In this document: in pieces, positions 5,345-5,802 of the stretch
How the letters are laid out: each line of letters begins with the position of its first letter
Position numbering within the stretch: position 1 is the first letter of the stretch
DNA from: Verrucomicrobiales bacterium
Lineage (GTDB): Bacteria; Verrucomicrobiota; Verrucomicrobiia; Methylacidiphilales; JAAUTS01
DNA: 5,802 nt
Assembly (NCBI GenBank): GCA_031279715.1
Contig: JAITHY010000037.1
Coordinates: forward strand, 1-5,802
Direction of reading: 5' to 3'
The notes under the pieces: model-generated
Seen by the model: only the letters and a program-made list of their open reading frames with translations
The model's database searches: none
What the model was told of the DNA's origin: nothing
Translations under genes and position numbers: made by a program

Positions 5345-5802
5345 TCAAGCGCTGCCAATGAGCACCCCCGTGAGAAACACCAGCAAGCCGCCAACGATGA
5401 CTTGAAACGCCGCCGACAAAAACGGCGTGTCCATGAACCGCTTGCGAATCCAGGCAATCACAACCAACTCCACCAGCACAATGACAATGGCGACCCCCGT
5501 GGCGAGTTTGAAATCGTGAATAAGATACGGCAGCGTGTGCCCCAGCCCGCCAACAGCGGTCATCAACCCGCACACCACGCCACGAATAAACGGCCTGCCG
5601 CGCCCGCTCAACGCACCGTCGTCGGAAACCGCCTCGGTGAACCCCATGCTAATCCCCGCGCCAACCGACGCCGCCAAGCCGACGACAAAAGCATCGTGCG
5701 AACTGTGCGTGGCAAACGCGGCGGCAAAAATAGGCGCCAACGTTGACACCGAGCCATCCATCAGCCCAGCCAAACCGGGTTGCACAACTTGCAACACAAA
5801 CA
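5345..5802 (-). CDS. MbfA-like membrane protein, VIT/CCC1 iron-transporter domain (N-terminus cut by window edge)
   Basis: The visible 152 or so residues match the C-terminal VIT1/CCC1-type membrane domain of MbfA (erythrin-vacuolar iron transport) proteins, which export iron and in characterised members carry a ferritin-like domain in front. Diagnostic stretches are QPGLAGLMDGSVSTLAPIFA (start of the membrane domain), GLAASVGAGISMGFTEAVSD with the conserved acidic residues, GRGRPFIRGVVCGLMTAVGG, LGHTLPYLI, WIRKRFMDTPFLSAAFQ and the final GGLLVFLTGVLIGS. About five transmembrane helices are seen. The reading frame runs open to the window edge; a GTG at 5797 lies inside the domain and is not the real start. 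Whether the ferritin-like domain is present cannot be seen. The gene precedes ffh by 101 nt on the same strand and has no obvious functional tie to it. Confidence 0.78.
   Translation of the reverse strand, partial: FVLQVVQPGLAGLMDGSVSTLAPIFAAAFATHSSHDAFVVGLAASVGAGISMGFTEAVSDDGALSGRGRPFIRGVVCGLMTAVGGLGHTLPYLIHDFKLATGVAIVIVLVELVVIAWIRKRFMDTPFLSAAFQVIVGGLLVFLTGVLIGSA

Overview
The window is a moderately GC-rich bacterial chromosome segment with two convergent gene blocks. The combination of an Ffh-RpsP-KhpA-TrmD-RplS housekeeping operon lacking rimM, a lipoprotein oligopeptide binding protein, and a VIT-type iron transporter suggests a Gram-negative bacterium. My best guess is a soil or sediment Verrucomicrobiota-like lineage, but this is an impression from protein flavour and not proven by the sequence.

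Left block (1-2200, + strand): the last codons of an unidentified upstream gene; a complete OppA/DppA-type substrate-binding lipoprotein (79-1680); and a small multi-pass membrane protein of unknown function (1772-2200), preceded by and overlapping a 15-codon ORF. A short convergent intergenic stretch (2201-2302) holds a plausible + strand intrinsic terminator.

Right block (2303-5243, - strand, read right to left): ffh, rpsP, khpA (KH-domain RNA-binding protein), trmD and rplS, tightly packed with gaps of 3-21 nt and Shine-Dalgarno sequences lying close to or inside the preceding gene. This links protein targeting (SRP GTPase), two ribosomal proteins, an RNA chaperone and a tRNA m1G37 methyltransferase. 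The operon usually carries rimM between khpA and trmD; here only 6 nt separate them. Further right, on the same strand, is the C-terminal part of an MbfA-like (VIT family) membrane protein cut by the window edge.

The most unusual thing is not a gene. A short DNA word, CGCTGAC, usually extended to CGCTGACSGTSA, is scattered through the window on both strands and in several reading frames: 19 exact heptamers where fewer than one is expected by chance, 11 of them extended to CGCTGACNGT. It sits inside coding sequence and is visible in proteins as LTV, TVS, ADG, ADR or SPSA, even inside conserved TrmD and Ffh. It looks like a genome-wide DNA-level signal comparable in style to an uptake sequence, HIP1 or Chi, but its role is unknown.
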